Part shown: positions 15,822 through 21,868 of the stretch, in pieces | Position numbering within the stretch: the stretch's first letter is position 1 | Layout: the number at the start of each line of letters is the position of its first letter | Assembly: GCA_902362725.1 (NCBI GenBank) | Contig: CABIXM010000025.1 | Location: forward strand, 1 to 50,914 | Direction: 5' to 3' | From: Clostridiaceae bacterium | GTDB lineage: Bacteria; Bacillota; Clostridia; Lachnospirales; Lachnospiraceae | Length of the DNA stretch: 50,914 bases | Made by a program: the position numbers and the translations under genes | The notes under the pieces: generated by a model | The model's database searches: none | Told to the model about the DNA's origin: nothing | Seen by the model: the letters and a program-made list of their open reading frames with translations, nothing else

Positions 15822-15904
15822 GCGCCGGAAACGGCGCAGGCTTTGTTACTTTCGTCGAAAGTAACGCAAAAGCACTTTTGACAGACACAAGTGTCCATCA
15901 AAAG
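15822..15904. other. Candidate oriT (nested inverted repeats)
   Basis: Four inverted repeats lie within 85 nt upstream of the relaxase gene: GCGCCG/CGGCGC (15822-15837), GTTACTTTCG/CGAAAGTAAC (15845-15865), CTTTTGA/TCAAAAG (15875-15904) and GACAC/GTGTC (15884-15895). Their position and density fit the origin of transfer of MobV elements. No nick site can be fixed from the sequence. Confidence 0.6.
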
Positions 15905-16001
15905 CTGCTGTTGCGCCCTGCCGGGGGCTTTTCTGCTTCTGCCATTCAAGATAGCAAGATCACCCTGTCTATAGAAAAGGGAATCTTGCCATCTTCCCCG
16001 G

Positions 16002-16970
16002 CTACAGCATCCAGTACCACTGACTTCCAACCTTTACGCTATCAATATTCAGTTCCTTTTTTGCGTTCCAGAGTGTTTTCTTTTTGATACCTTTCTCCTT
16101 TGCTGCGTCCATGATTTCATTGCAGGATTTCTGACCATCCGCCAGAATCTCCAACAAAAAAGATTTTGCGCCCTTTGTTTTCTCTCCTTTACTCGTCCCG
16201 GAAAGCAGTTCGTCCACCGTGATATCACAGGGACCTTCCCAGCGAAAGCCATTCTCCTTGTCCAACCGGAACGCAATCGAAGCTCCCTCCGGTGCAAGGC
16301 TGCTCTTGTCATGGGCGATTACACGCAGGGTCGGATCGTTCTTTACCCGGCCAACCACCAACACACTCCGGGCCATTGCCTGAAAATCTATCGAACCAAG
16401 CCCCCGGTAAGTAGATTTGCTGCCGCTGGCCTTGTTCATGTGACCGATAAGGATAATAGCGCAGTCGCATTCTTCGGCTATCCTTGCCAGCCGTTTCAGA
16501 ACCGCCCGGATCTCATTTGCCCGGTGCATATCCACGTTAGCCCCCAGATAGGCCTGTATCGGATCTAAGACTACCATTTTCGCCCCTGTTTCTTTAATCG
16601 CTCTGACCAGCCTTTCATCCGTCATGGTCAGGCTCTTAAGGCTTTCGTCTATAACCATCACCCGGCTGCAGTCAGCTCCTGCCTCCAGCAGGCGGGGCTT
16701 TATGGTGTCTTCCAGGCCGTCCTCTGCGTTCTGATATATCACGTTGATAGGTTCCCTGAGATTCTGTCCCTCCTCCCCCGGAAGCGGTTCTCCCTTTGTG
16801 AGCAGCGCCGCCAGCCGCAGGATAAATGTTGTTTTTCCCTCTCCCGGATCGCCCTGCACAATCGACACTTTTCCATAAGGAATATAGGGATACCACAGCC
16901 AGTCTACCTTTCTGGCCTCCACATCATTCATATTGATTAAACGATAATTTTTCTCTCTTTTTTCTTCCAT
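16002..16970 (-). CDS. repA: RepA-like AAA ATPase / hexameric helicase
   Basis: A 322-residue P-loop ATPase of the plasmid RepA (RSF1010-type)/DnaB-like family. Walker A is GDPGEGKTT (40-48), Walker B is VVLDP (133-137), and a sensor-like GHMNK follows near 180. The C-terminal ~60 residues (NEIMDAAKEKGIKKKTLWNAK...) look like a winged-helix DNA-binding tail; a stray copy of this tail is at 97-306. It probably unwinds DNA for autonomous replication of the excised element. ATG at 16970 is weakly preceded by GGGTG. A long inverted repeat (17006-17056) lies just upstream and could be its origin or regulatory site. Confidence 0.85.
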   Translation of the reverse strand: MEEKREKNYRLINMNDVEARKVDWLWYPYIPYGKVSIVQGDPGEGKTTFILRLAALLTKGEPLPGEEGQNLREPINVIYQNAEDGLEDTIKPRLLEAGADCSRVMVIDESLKSLTMTDERLVRAIKETGAKMVVLDPIQAYLGANVDMHRANEIRAVLKRLARIAEECDCAIILIGHMNKASGSKSTYRGLGSIDFQAMARSVLVVGRVKNDPTLRVIAHDKSSLAPEGASIAFRLDKENGFRWEGPCDITVDELLSGTSKGEKTKGAKSFLLEILADGQKSCNEIMDAAKEKGIKKKTLWNAKKELNIDSVKVGSQWYWML

Positions 16971-17005
16971 TTACACCCTCCACTAAAACATTCCATTGAG
17001 TTTCA

Positions 17006-17056
17006 GCAGAGCTTTTGTTATACTATATTTGCGAGATATAGTTACATAGGCTCTGC
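17006..17056. repeat. 51-bp interrupted inverted repeat upstream of repA
   Basis: Outer arms GCAGAGC/GCTCTGC and inner arms ACTATAT/ATATAGT surround a 7-nt loop, with TGT/ACA also pairing between them. It lies between the mobC-like gene and repA. It could be a replication origin, an operator or a structured leader. Confidence 0.5.
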
Positions 17057-17077
17057 CTTTGTAGGGAAATGTCCTTG

Positions 17078-17449
17078 TCAATCGACAGGGACATTTTTCT
17101 CTTTATCTTCCCATAGATATCTGGCCCCATCCAGCATCCACAGAATAGCCTTTAACATGTCCAGACAATCATTTTTCATATCCTGCATCCCTTCTTCAGA
17201 CAGGATAACCTCTGATTGTTCAAATTGTTCTGTCACTTCCTGAATATTTGTCTGCATATCCTTCACTTCTTCTACTAACTGATAAATCACTTCCTTTTTT
17301 CCAACCACACAGACTTGATTGTAAATACAGGAACGGACAAAATAGTCTTTCTTGGATAAACCACTGGCTAAAATTCTGGCTTCGATCTCCTCCCTCTCTC
17401 GGGGTGATACTCGAAAGCTGATGGTCGAATATTTGTGAACACCACTCAT
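17078..17449 (-). CDS. MobC-like relaxosome accessory protein
   Basis: A 123-residue protein starting with a ribbon-helix-helix-like segment (YSTISFRVSPREREEIEARILASGLSKKDYFVRSCI, residues 6-42), typical of plasmid mobilization proteins that bind oriT beside the relaxase. The remainder is a helical tail. Its ATG follows immediately after the integrase stop codon, so the two are translationally coupled. A hairpin (AATGTCC/GGACATT, ~17067-17097) overlaps its 3' end. Confidence 0.7.
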   Translation of the reverse strand: MSGVHKYSTISFRVSPREREEIEARILASGLSKKDYFVRSCIYNQVCVVGKKEVIYQLVEEVKDMQTNIQEVTEQFEQSEVILSEEGMQDMKNDCLDMLKAILWMLDGARYLWEDKEKNVPVD

Positions 17450-18511
17450 TTACATCTCCTCCTTACTGTTTTCCTCTTCCAACCTATCCGCAAGCTCTCC
17501 TTGTTTATTGGGATACAGATGGGAATAAGTGTTCAATGTTGTCTCGATTTTTTCATGCCCCAATCGCTCCGCAATCGCCAATGGTGTAAATCCCATCTCT
17601 ACCAACAGTGAAGCGTGGGAATGTCGTAGATCATGAAGCCTTATTCTTTTTACCCCGGAAGCCTTAATCCCTCGAACCATCTCATGCTCCATATAAGACT
17701 TTGTAAAACGAAACATTCTTTCATTCTCCATAACTCCATACAAATGTGAAATATATTCCTCCAATTCTTCTTTCAGAAAGTTCGGTATCGTAATGATCCG
17801 TTTACTTTTCGGTGTTTTGGGCGGTGTAATAATGTCTTTGCCTTCAAGACGCTGATATGACTTGTTTACGGAAATCGTACGTTTTTCAAAATCAATATCT
17901 TTATAAGTCAACGCCAACAATTCCCCGATTCTCATACCTGTCCAGTACAGAATCAAAAAGGCCATCCTCGTTTCTGGCTTATCTTCTACTGTGGTAAGAA
18001 ATTCTTTAAATTCCTGCTTCGTCCAAATTTCCCTCTCTCCTGCATGACTTTTTCCAATGGTTCCAGCCTTGCGACACGGATTGTCTTTCAGATCATAATA
18101 TCGCACTGCATAGTTGAAAATGGCCGCTAACTGATTGTTGACTGTTTTCAGATATGTTTCCGAATACCCTTTCTTTATCAACATATTCTGCCAGGCACGG
18201 ACATCCGAAACCTTAATATCACACACCCTCTTTTTCTTGAAATACGGAATAATCTTTAAATCAATGATAAACTTCTTTGTCCGCATGGTATTCTCACGCA
18301 ATCGATGTTCCATATCCTCATAATAAATTTGAACGAAGTTCTCAAAATTGATATCCAGATTTTTCTCCTGTTGCTGTCGAAAATCCCGTTCCCACTGTTC
18401 CGCTTCTGCCTTTGTCTTAAATCCCCTCTTGTTCTTCTTATGACTGACGCCCTGCCAATCCTTATAATAGAACTGGCTGCGCCACATCTTCCCATCTCTT
18501 GTTGCCGGCAT
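17450..18511 (-). CDS. int: Tyrosine site-specific integrase
   Basis: A 353-residue phage/ICE-type integrase. Residues 1-55 form an arm-binding AP2-like domain, 55-155 a SAM-like core-binding domain and 160-345 the catalytic domain. The catalytic set is complete: Arg194 (TGMRIGELL), Lys near 235, His293/Arg296 (HDLRHSH), His319 (RLGHEKIETT) and Tyr329 (NTYSHLYP). It would recombine attP with the 3' end of guaA, which is bounded by matching repeats at both ends of the region. It follows the excisionase gene by 12 nt and is coupled to the mobC-like gene. Confidence 0.93.
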   Translation of the reverse strand: MPATRDGKMWRSQFYYKDWQGVSHKKNKRGFKTKAEAEQWERDFRQQQEKNLDINFENFVQIYYEDMEHRLRENTMRTKKFIIDLKIIPYFKKKRVCDIKVSDVRAWQNMLIKKGYSETYLKTVNNQLAAIFNYAVRYYDLKDNPCRKAGTIGKSHAGEREIWTKQEFKEFLTTVEDKPETRMAFLILYWTGMRIGELLALTYKDIDFEKRTISVNKSYQRLEGKDIITPPKTPKSKRIITIPNFLKEELEEYISHLYGVMENERMFRFTKSYMEHEMVRGIKASGVKRIRLHDLRHSHASLLVEMGFTPLAIAERLGHEKIETTLNTYSHLYPNKQGELADRLEEENSKEEM

Positions 18512-18523
18512 AAAACCACCTCC

Positions 18524-18727
18524 TTACACAGCTACCGTCAATCCGTAAAACTTTTCCTCAAAATACTTCGTAGGAACCTTACCGCTGATTGTCCTGTATC
18601 CTTTCGCTTTCAGCTCGTCATTCAACCCCCGAATGATTTTATAAGCATATCCATTAGATACTCCCAGCAGCTCCGCCGCTTCCGTTGCAGTTACATACAT
18701 TTTCTTCGTATTTTCCATTCTCCTCAT
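18524..18727 (-). CDS. xis: Excisionase-like DNA-binding protein
   Basis: A 67-residue protein with a MerR/Xis-like winged helix: YVTATEAAELLGVSNGYAYKIIRGLN. It should bend attachment-site DNA and direct the integrase to excision. AGGAGAAAGGA precedes the ATG at 18727; a second ATG nine bases later is possible. It is divergent from the XRE regulator with three operator-like boxes between, so the integration module is probably under XRE control. Confidence 0.8.
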   Translation of the reverse strand: MRRMENTKKMYVTATEAAELLGVSNGYAYKIIRGLNDELKAKGYRTISGKVPTKYFEEKFYGLTVAV

Positions 18728-18750
18728 TCCTTTCTCCTGTTATTTTCCGG

Positions 18751-18837
18751 TACACTTTTGTGTTCCTTTATTCGTATTTTATAGTACACATTTGTGTCTG
18801 TCAAGTGTTTTTTAATTTTATGTGCACAAATGTGTTC
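18751..18837. promoter_or_regulatory. Three operator boxes between xis and XRE gene
   Basis: TACACTTTTGTGTTC (18751-18765), TACACATTTGTGTCT (18785-18799) and TGCACAAATGTGTTC (18823-18837) share a near-palindromic ACACA-n-TGTGT core, as in divergent repressor/excisionase control regions. Confidence 0.65.
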
Positions 18838-18881
18838 TTTTGTGATAAAATAGGAATATCAAACCGAAAGGAGCCATTTCC

Positions 18882-19409
18882 ATGACTACTGGAGAAAAGA
18901 TTAAATATTTTCGGAACATGCGTGGAATCTCACAGGATATGCTTGGACAACTGTCTGGTATAAACCCTGCAACTATCAAGAAATACGAATATGGTATACG
19001 CAACCCAAAACCAGATCAGCTTCTGAAAATTGCAAATGCGCTGGGTATCAGTATCAATATTTTCATGGATTTCGACATTGAAACCGTATCTGATGTCCTG
19101 TCCCTGCTCTTTAAAATGGATGAACAGACAGATATGCATTTTGAGGCTGAAAAGGATAGGAATGGAAATTACATTCCCTCCACTCTAAAAATTTCTTTTG
19201 TTCATCCTGCCATTAACCAGAAATTATGTACATATCTTCGTGCTAAACAGGTACAAGCAGATTTTGAGAATAGTGAAGAAAAGCCCTCCATTGAAGAACG
19301 CCAGGAATTTGAAAATAACATGGAAGAAATCAGAAATCATTTGCTGGATGATAGCATGATAGTGAAAAAGGGGACTACTGGGATTTCTGTAAAACTTTAT
19401 CCGAATTAA
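18882..19409 (+). CDS. XRE family repressor of the integrative element
   Basis: A 175-residue regulator with an N-terminal helix-turn-helix (GEKIKYFRNMRGISQDMLGQL, then NPATIKKYEYGIRNPKPDQLLKIANALGIS, residues 4-58) and a C-terminal domain of unknown type (about 65-175). GAAAGGAG precedes the ATG. It is divergent from xis-int and faces the operator boxes at 18751-18837; the likely role is to keep the integration/excision genes silent. Confidence 0.85.
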   Translation: MTTGEKIKYFRNMRGISQDMLGQLSGINPATIKKYEYGIRNPKPDQLLKIANALGISINIFMDFDIETVSDVLSLLFKMDEQTDMHFEAEKDRNGNYIPSTLKISFVHPAINQKLCTYLRAKQVQADFENSEEKPSIEERQEFENNMEEIRNHLLDDSMIVKKGTTGISVKLYPN

Positions 19410-19418
19410 AGAAAACCC

Positions 19419-19447
19419 TTGAATTATCAGACATAAGATGCTAGTAT
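19419..19447 (+). promoter_or_regulatory. Promoter of the antitoxin RNA candidate
   Basis: TTGAAT (19419-19424), 17-nt spacer, TAGTAT (19442-19447) with an extended TGC directly before the -10. The predicted start is near 19454. Confidence 0.6.
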
Positions 19448-19453
19448 TTAAGT

Positions 19454-19557
19454 AAACAGAAAGCACCCACTCCAATGGTGGATGCTCCGAGTTTAGGCTA
19501 AAGAAATGTCCTTACGGACACCGCCTATCCTGTGGGTCAGACAGGATAGGCATTTTT
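19454..19557 (+). ncRNA. Candidate type I antitoxin RNA
   Basis: A ~104-nt transcript is predicted from the promoter at 19419-19447 to the strong terminator at 19523-19557 (GCCTATCCTG / CAGGATAGGC plus T-run). It contains two further hairpins (AGCA-CCCAC/GGTGG-ATGCT at 19462-19486, and TGTCC/GGACA at 19507-19520). It runs towards the toxin gene and overlaps only its stop codon, so it would pair with the 3' untranslated part of the toxin mRNA, as RatA does with txpA. Confidence 0.55.
19523..19557 (+). terminator. Terminator of the antitoxin RNA
   Basis: A 10-bp stem GCCTATCCTG/CAGGATAGGC with a 9-nt loop, followed by TTTTT. Confidence 0.8.
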
Positions 19558-19672
19558 ATTTTCGCTTGTTTCTCTTATCGAGAAAGGCAAGCAACGCTAC
19601 AATCAAGCTTCCAAAGGACATCAATAATGCTAATATCCCAATGAAAATCGAAACGATCTCATAAGCTGTCAT
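19556..19672 (-). CDS. Holin-like type I toxin (TxpA/BsrG-like)
   Basis: A 38-residue peptide, MTAYEIVSIFIGILALLMSF..., with one hydrophobic helix (about 5-31) followed by the basic tail DKRNKRK. This is the hallmark of the small membrane toxins annotated as putative holin-like toxins and of TxpA/BsrG-type toxins. AAGGGAGGTGG precedes the ATG, and a promoter TTGCTA-17-TACAAT lies at 19765-19793. A converging RNA gene overlaps its 3' end. It would depolarise or damage the membrane if the antitoxin RNA is lost, stabilising the element. Confidence 0.75.
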   Translation of the reverse strand: MTAYEIVSIFIGILALLMSFGSLIVALLAFLDKRNKRK

Positions 19673-19764
19673 CGGCGCCACCTCCCTTCCTATGTATTCC
19701 GGTTGCCCGGTATCATAAACTCGGGAGGCTACCTCACCCTGTCATAGGCACTTTCTGTAGATGT

Positions 19765-19793
19765 ATTGTAGCATGAAGATTCAGGAATAGCAA
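19765..19793 (-). promoter_or_regulatory. Toxin promoter
   Basis: On the minus strand TTGCTA (19788-19793), a 17-nt spacer and TACAAT (19765-19770) with an extended TGC before the -10. The leader is about 90 nt. Confidence 0.65.
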
Positions 19794-19830
19794 TCATTCT
19801 TTGCAGGTATCATGATACCCGCCATAACCC

Positions 19831-19938
19831 CAGTATTCATCACCTAATTAGAGCCATTTTAGAGCCAATCCACATAAAAAGGCCCCAGAAATGCCCATTC
19901 TATCAGCATTTCCAGGGTTCTGTCCGTTACTCAAACTC
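19831..19938. repeat. Right attachment repeat (attR) at guaA
   Basis: Diverged direct repeat of 6252-6358: AGAGCCA boxes at 19851-19868, terminator stem CCCCAGAAATGC (19883-19894) with GCATTTCCAGGG (19906-19917), and the guaA end TTACTCAAACTC (19927-19938). On the minus strand the stem is followed by TTTTT and now acts as the guaA terminator. Confidence 0.7.
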
Positions 19939-21504
19939 AATCGTTCCAGGCGGCTTGCTGGTCAGATCATAGAATACTCTGTTCACTCCCCGCACTTCAT
20001 TGATAATTCTGCTCATGACGCTCTGCAGCACCGCAAACGGTATCTCTGCTGCCTCTGCGGTCATAAAATCAATGGTATTCACCGCTCTTAACGCTACGGC
20101 ATAATCATAGGTTCTCTCGTCACCCATAACGCCTACGGAACGCATATTGGTCAGAGCTGCGAAGTACTGGTTCGGCAGCCACTTCGGGTTCTCACCATGT
20201 TCCTTCTTGTAAGCTGCGGCCGCCTTGTCTACCTCGTCCCGGTAGATGAAGTCAGCGTCATGGACGATACGTACCTTCTCGGCATTGACCTCGCCGATGA
20301 TACGGATACCCAGACCGGGACCCGGGAAGGGCTGACGGAATACCAGGCTTTCCGGAAGGCCAAGCTCCAGACCCGCTTTACGGACCTCGTCCTTAAACAG
20401 GTCCCGCAGAGGTTCAATGATTTCCTTGAAATCAACGAAATCCGGAAGACCGCCTACGTTATGGTGGGACTTAATCACTGCGGATTCTCCGCCAAGACCA
20501 CTCTCTACCACGTCCGGGTAAATGGTTCCCTGGGCCAGGAAATCCACAGCGCCGATCTTCTTCGCCTCTTCCTCGAAAATACGGATGAATTCCTCGCCGA
20601 TGATCTTACGCTTTGCCTCCGGTTCAGTCACGCCTGCCAGCTTCTTATAGTAACGCTCCTGGGCGTTGACACGGATAAAGTTCAGGTCAAACTGGCCGTT
20701 CGGTCCGAAGATCTGTTCTACCTCATCACCCTCATTTTTACGAAGGAGACCGTGATCCACAAATACACAGGTCAGCTGCTTGCCGATGGCTCTGGACAGA
20801 AGTCCTGCCGCCACAGAGGAATCCACGCCGCCGGACAGGGCCAGCAGTACACGGCCGTCGCCAACCTTCGCACGGATGTCTTTGATCGTGTTCTCTACGA
20901 AAGCGTCCATCTTCCAGTCGCCTGCGCACTGGCAGACATTCTTCACGAAGTTATTGATCATCTTCGTTCCCTCAGCGGTATGCAGCACCTCCGGATGGAA
21001 CTGAATCGCATAAAGCTTATGCGCCTCGTCCTCGGCGGCTGCCACCGGGCAGTCTGCGGTGTGGGCTGTGATTTCGAAGCCGGGCGCTATCTTTGAGATA
21101 TAGTCAAAATGGCTCATCCAGCAGATGGTCTTCGGGCTCACGCCCTCAAATACTTTGGATGCTGTCTTGTCGATGAGCACCTCAGTCTTACCGTATTCTC
21201 TTACGTCCGCGCGCTCCACCTTGCCGCCGAGCACATGGCTCATGAGCTGAGCGCCGTAGCACAGACCCAGAACCGGAATACCAAGCTTGAACAGCTCGTC
21301 TGTGTAAGTCGGTGAATCCGGCTCGTAGCAGCTGTTTGGTCCTCCCGTCAGGATGATTCCCTTGGGATTCATGGCTTTGATCTTCTCGATATCGGTCTTG
21401 TAAGAGTAGATTTCGCAGTATACATTACATTCTCTGACGCGGCGCGCCACCAGCTGATTGTACTGGCCGCCGAAATCGAGAACGATAACCATTTCTCTAT
21501 TCAA
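19927..21504 (-). CDS. guaA: GMP synthase (glutamine-hydrolysing)
   Basis: A 525-residue enzyme that makes GMP from XMP, ATP and glutamine. The N-terminal class I glutaminase has Cys82 (GLCYGAQLM), His170 and Glu172 (FHPEVLH). The ATP pyrophosphatase P-loop is [10 protein letters not shown] (221-230) and the C-terminal dimerisation domain ends [15 protein letters not shown] lies 9 nt before a TTG at 21504, while the first ATG is 21 nt away, so a TTG start is chosen. The 3' end is the integration site of the neighbouring element; its last codons are duplicated at 6347 and, with one change, at 10244 and 12365. No purine riboswitch was seen upstream. Confidence 0.95.
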   Translation of the reverse strand: MNREMVIVLDFGGQYNQLVARRVRECNVYCEIYSYKTDIEKIKAMNPKGIILTGGPNSCYEPDSPTYTDELFKLGIPVLGLCYGAQLMSHVLGGKVERADVREYGKTEVLIDKTASKVFEGVSPKTICWMSHFDYISKIAPGFEITAHTADCPVAAAEDEAHKLYAIQFHPEVLHTAEGTKMINNFVKNVCQCAGDWKMDAFVENTIKDIRAKVGDGRVLLALSGGVDSSVAAGLLSRAIGKQLTCVFVDHGLLRKNEGDEVEQIFGPNGQFDLNFIRVNAQERYYKKLAGVTEPEAKRKIIGEEFIRIFEEEAKKIGAVDFLAQGTIYPDVVESGLGGESAVIKSHHNVGGLPDFVDFKEIIEPLRDLFKDEVRKAGLELGLPESLVFRQPFPGPGLGIRIIGEVNAEKVRIVHDADFIYRDEVDKAAAAYKKEHGENPKWLPNQYFAALTNMRSVGVMGDERTYDYAVALRAVNTIDFMTAEAAEIPFAVLQSVMSRIINEVRGVNRVFYDLTSKPPGTIEFE

Positions 21505-21868
21505 TCCGTATATCCTCCTGTTTTATGATAACGTACGTTCAGCGCGCCTTCGCAAAAAAACGTTACTGCTCACTTCGTTCGCCGTAACACGCTTCGCGAT
21601 GCACAGGTATCACGCTTTCGCGTAATTTCGCATATATGCGGAGCTCCCCGCTGCTGCGCAGCTCATTTTTGCTTATATCATGGCACTTAGTGCATACTGC
21701 TATACAGCCAGATTCTTATGCAAGCATAAAATCTGGCTGCACAGCAGTATGCCTGAACTGTTTCTATTACATTATAGGCGATCAACCCACCCTTGGCAAC
21801 CCCGAAATCTGGTATACCTTTGTCCTTTTTTTCATATCCTAAGACAAACAGGAAAGGATACTTGCCCT
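21505..21868. other. Palindrome-rich intergenic region
   Basis: Upstream of guaA lies a cluster of small inverted repeats (GTTAC/GTAAC at about 21569-21595, GCATATATGC, GGAGCTCC, CTGCGCAG; 21540-21665). It is followed by a large inverted repeat at 21692-21752. No gene is assigned; the frame from 21680 that joins the P-type ATPase is coded by the inverted repeat. Confidence 0.5.
21692..21752. repeat. 61-bp inverted repeat with 22-nt arms
   Basis: Arms 21692-21713 and 21731-21752 (starting GCATACTGCT and ending AGCAGTATGC) pair at 20 of 22 positions around a 17-nt loop that itself contains TTATGCAAGCATAA. The unit would fold into a very stable hairpin on either strand. Confidence 0.7.

Larger units (their letters stand above)
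19410..19926. other. Right end of the element: toxin-antitoxin locus and attR
   Basis: The 517 nt between the XRE gene and guaA contain the antitoxin RNA candidate (19454-19557), the 38-residue toxin (19556-19672), the toxin promoter (19765-19793), a GGGAGG/CCTCCC-like hairpin region near 19680-19740 and the right attachment repeat (19831-19938). Confidence 0.6.

Noticed and set aside
20197..21096. A 299-residue plus-strand frame opposite guaA
   Set aside because: Mirror of guaA's codon bias; no motifs and no start signal.
21505..21690. A guanine riboswitch upstream of guaA
   Set aside because: The conserved GTTTCTACC core and the kissing-loop pattern are absent; only small palindromes are present.
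21680..21868. A longer N-terminus for the P-type ATPase
   Set aside because: It is encoded by the 61-bp inverted repeat and gives a sequence unlike any P-type ATPase; a good ribosome binding site precedes the ATG at 21869.
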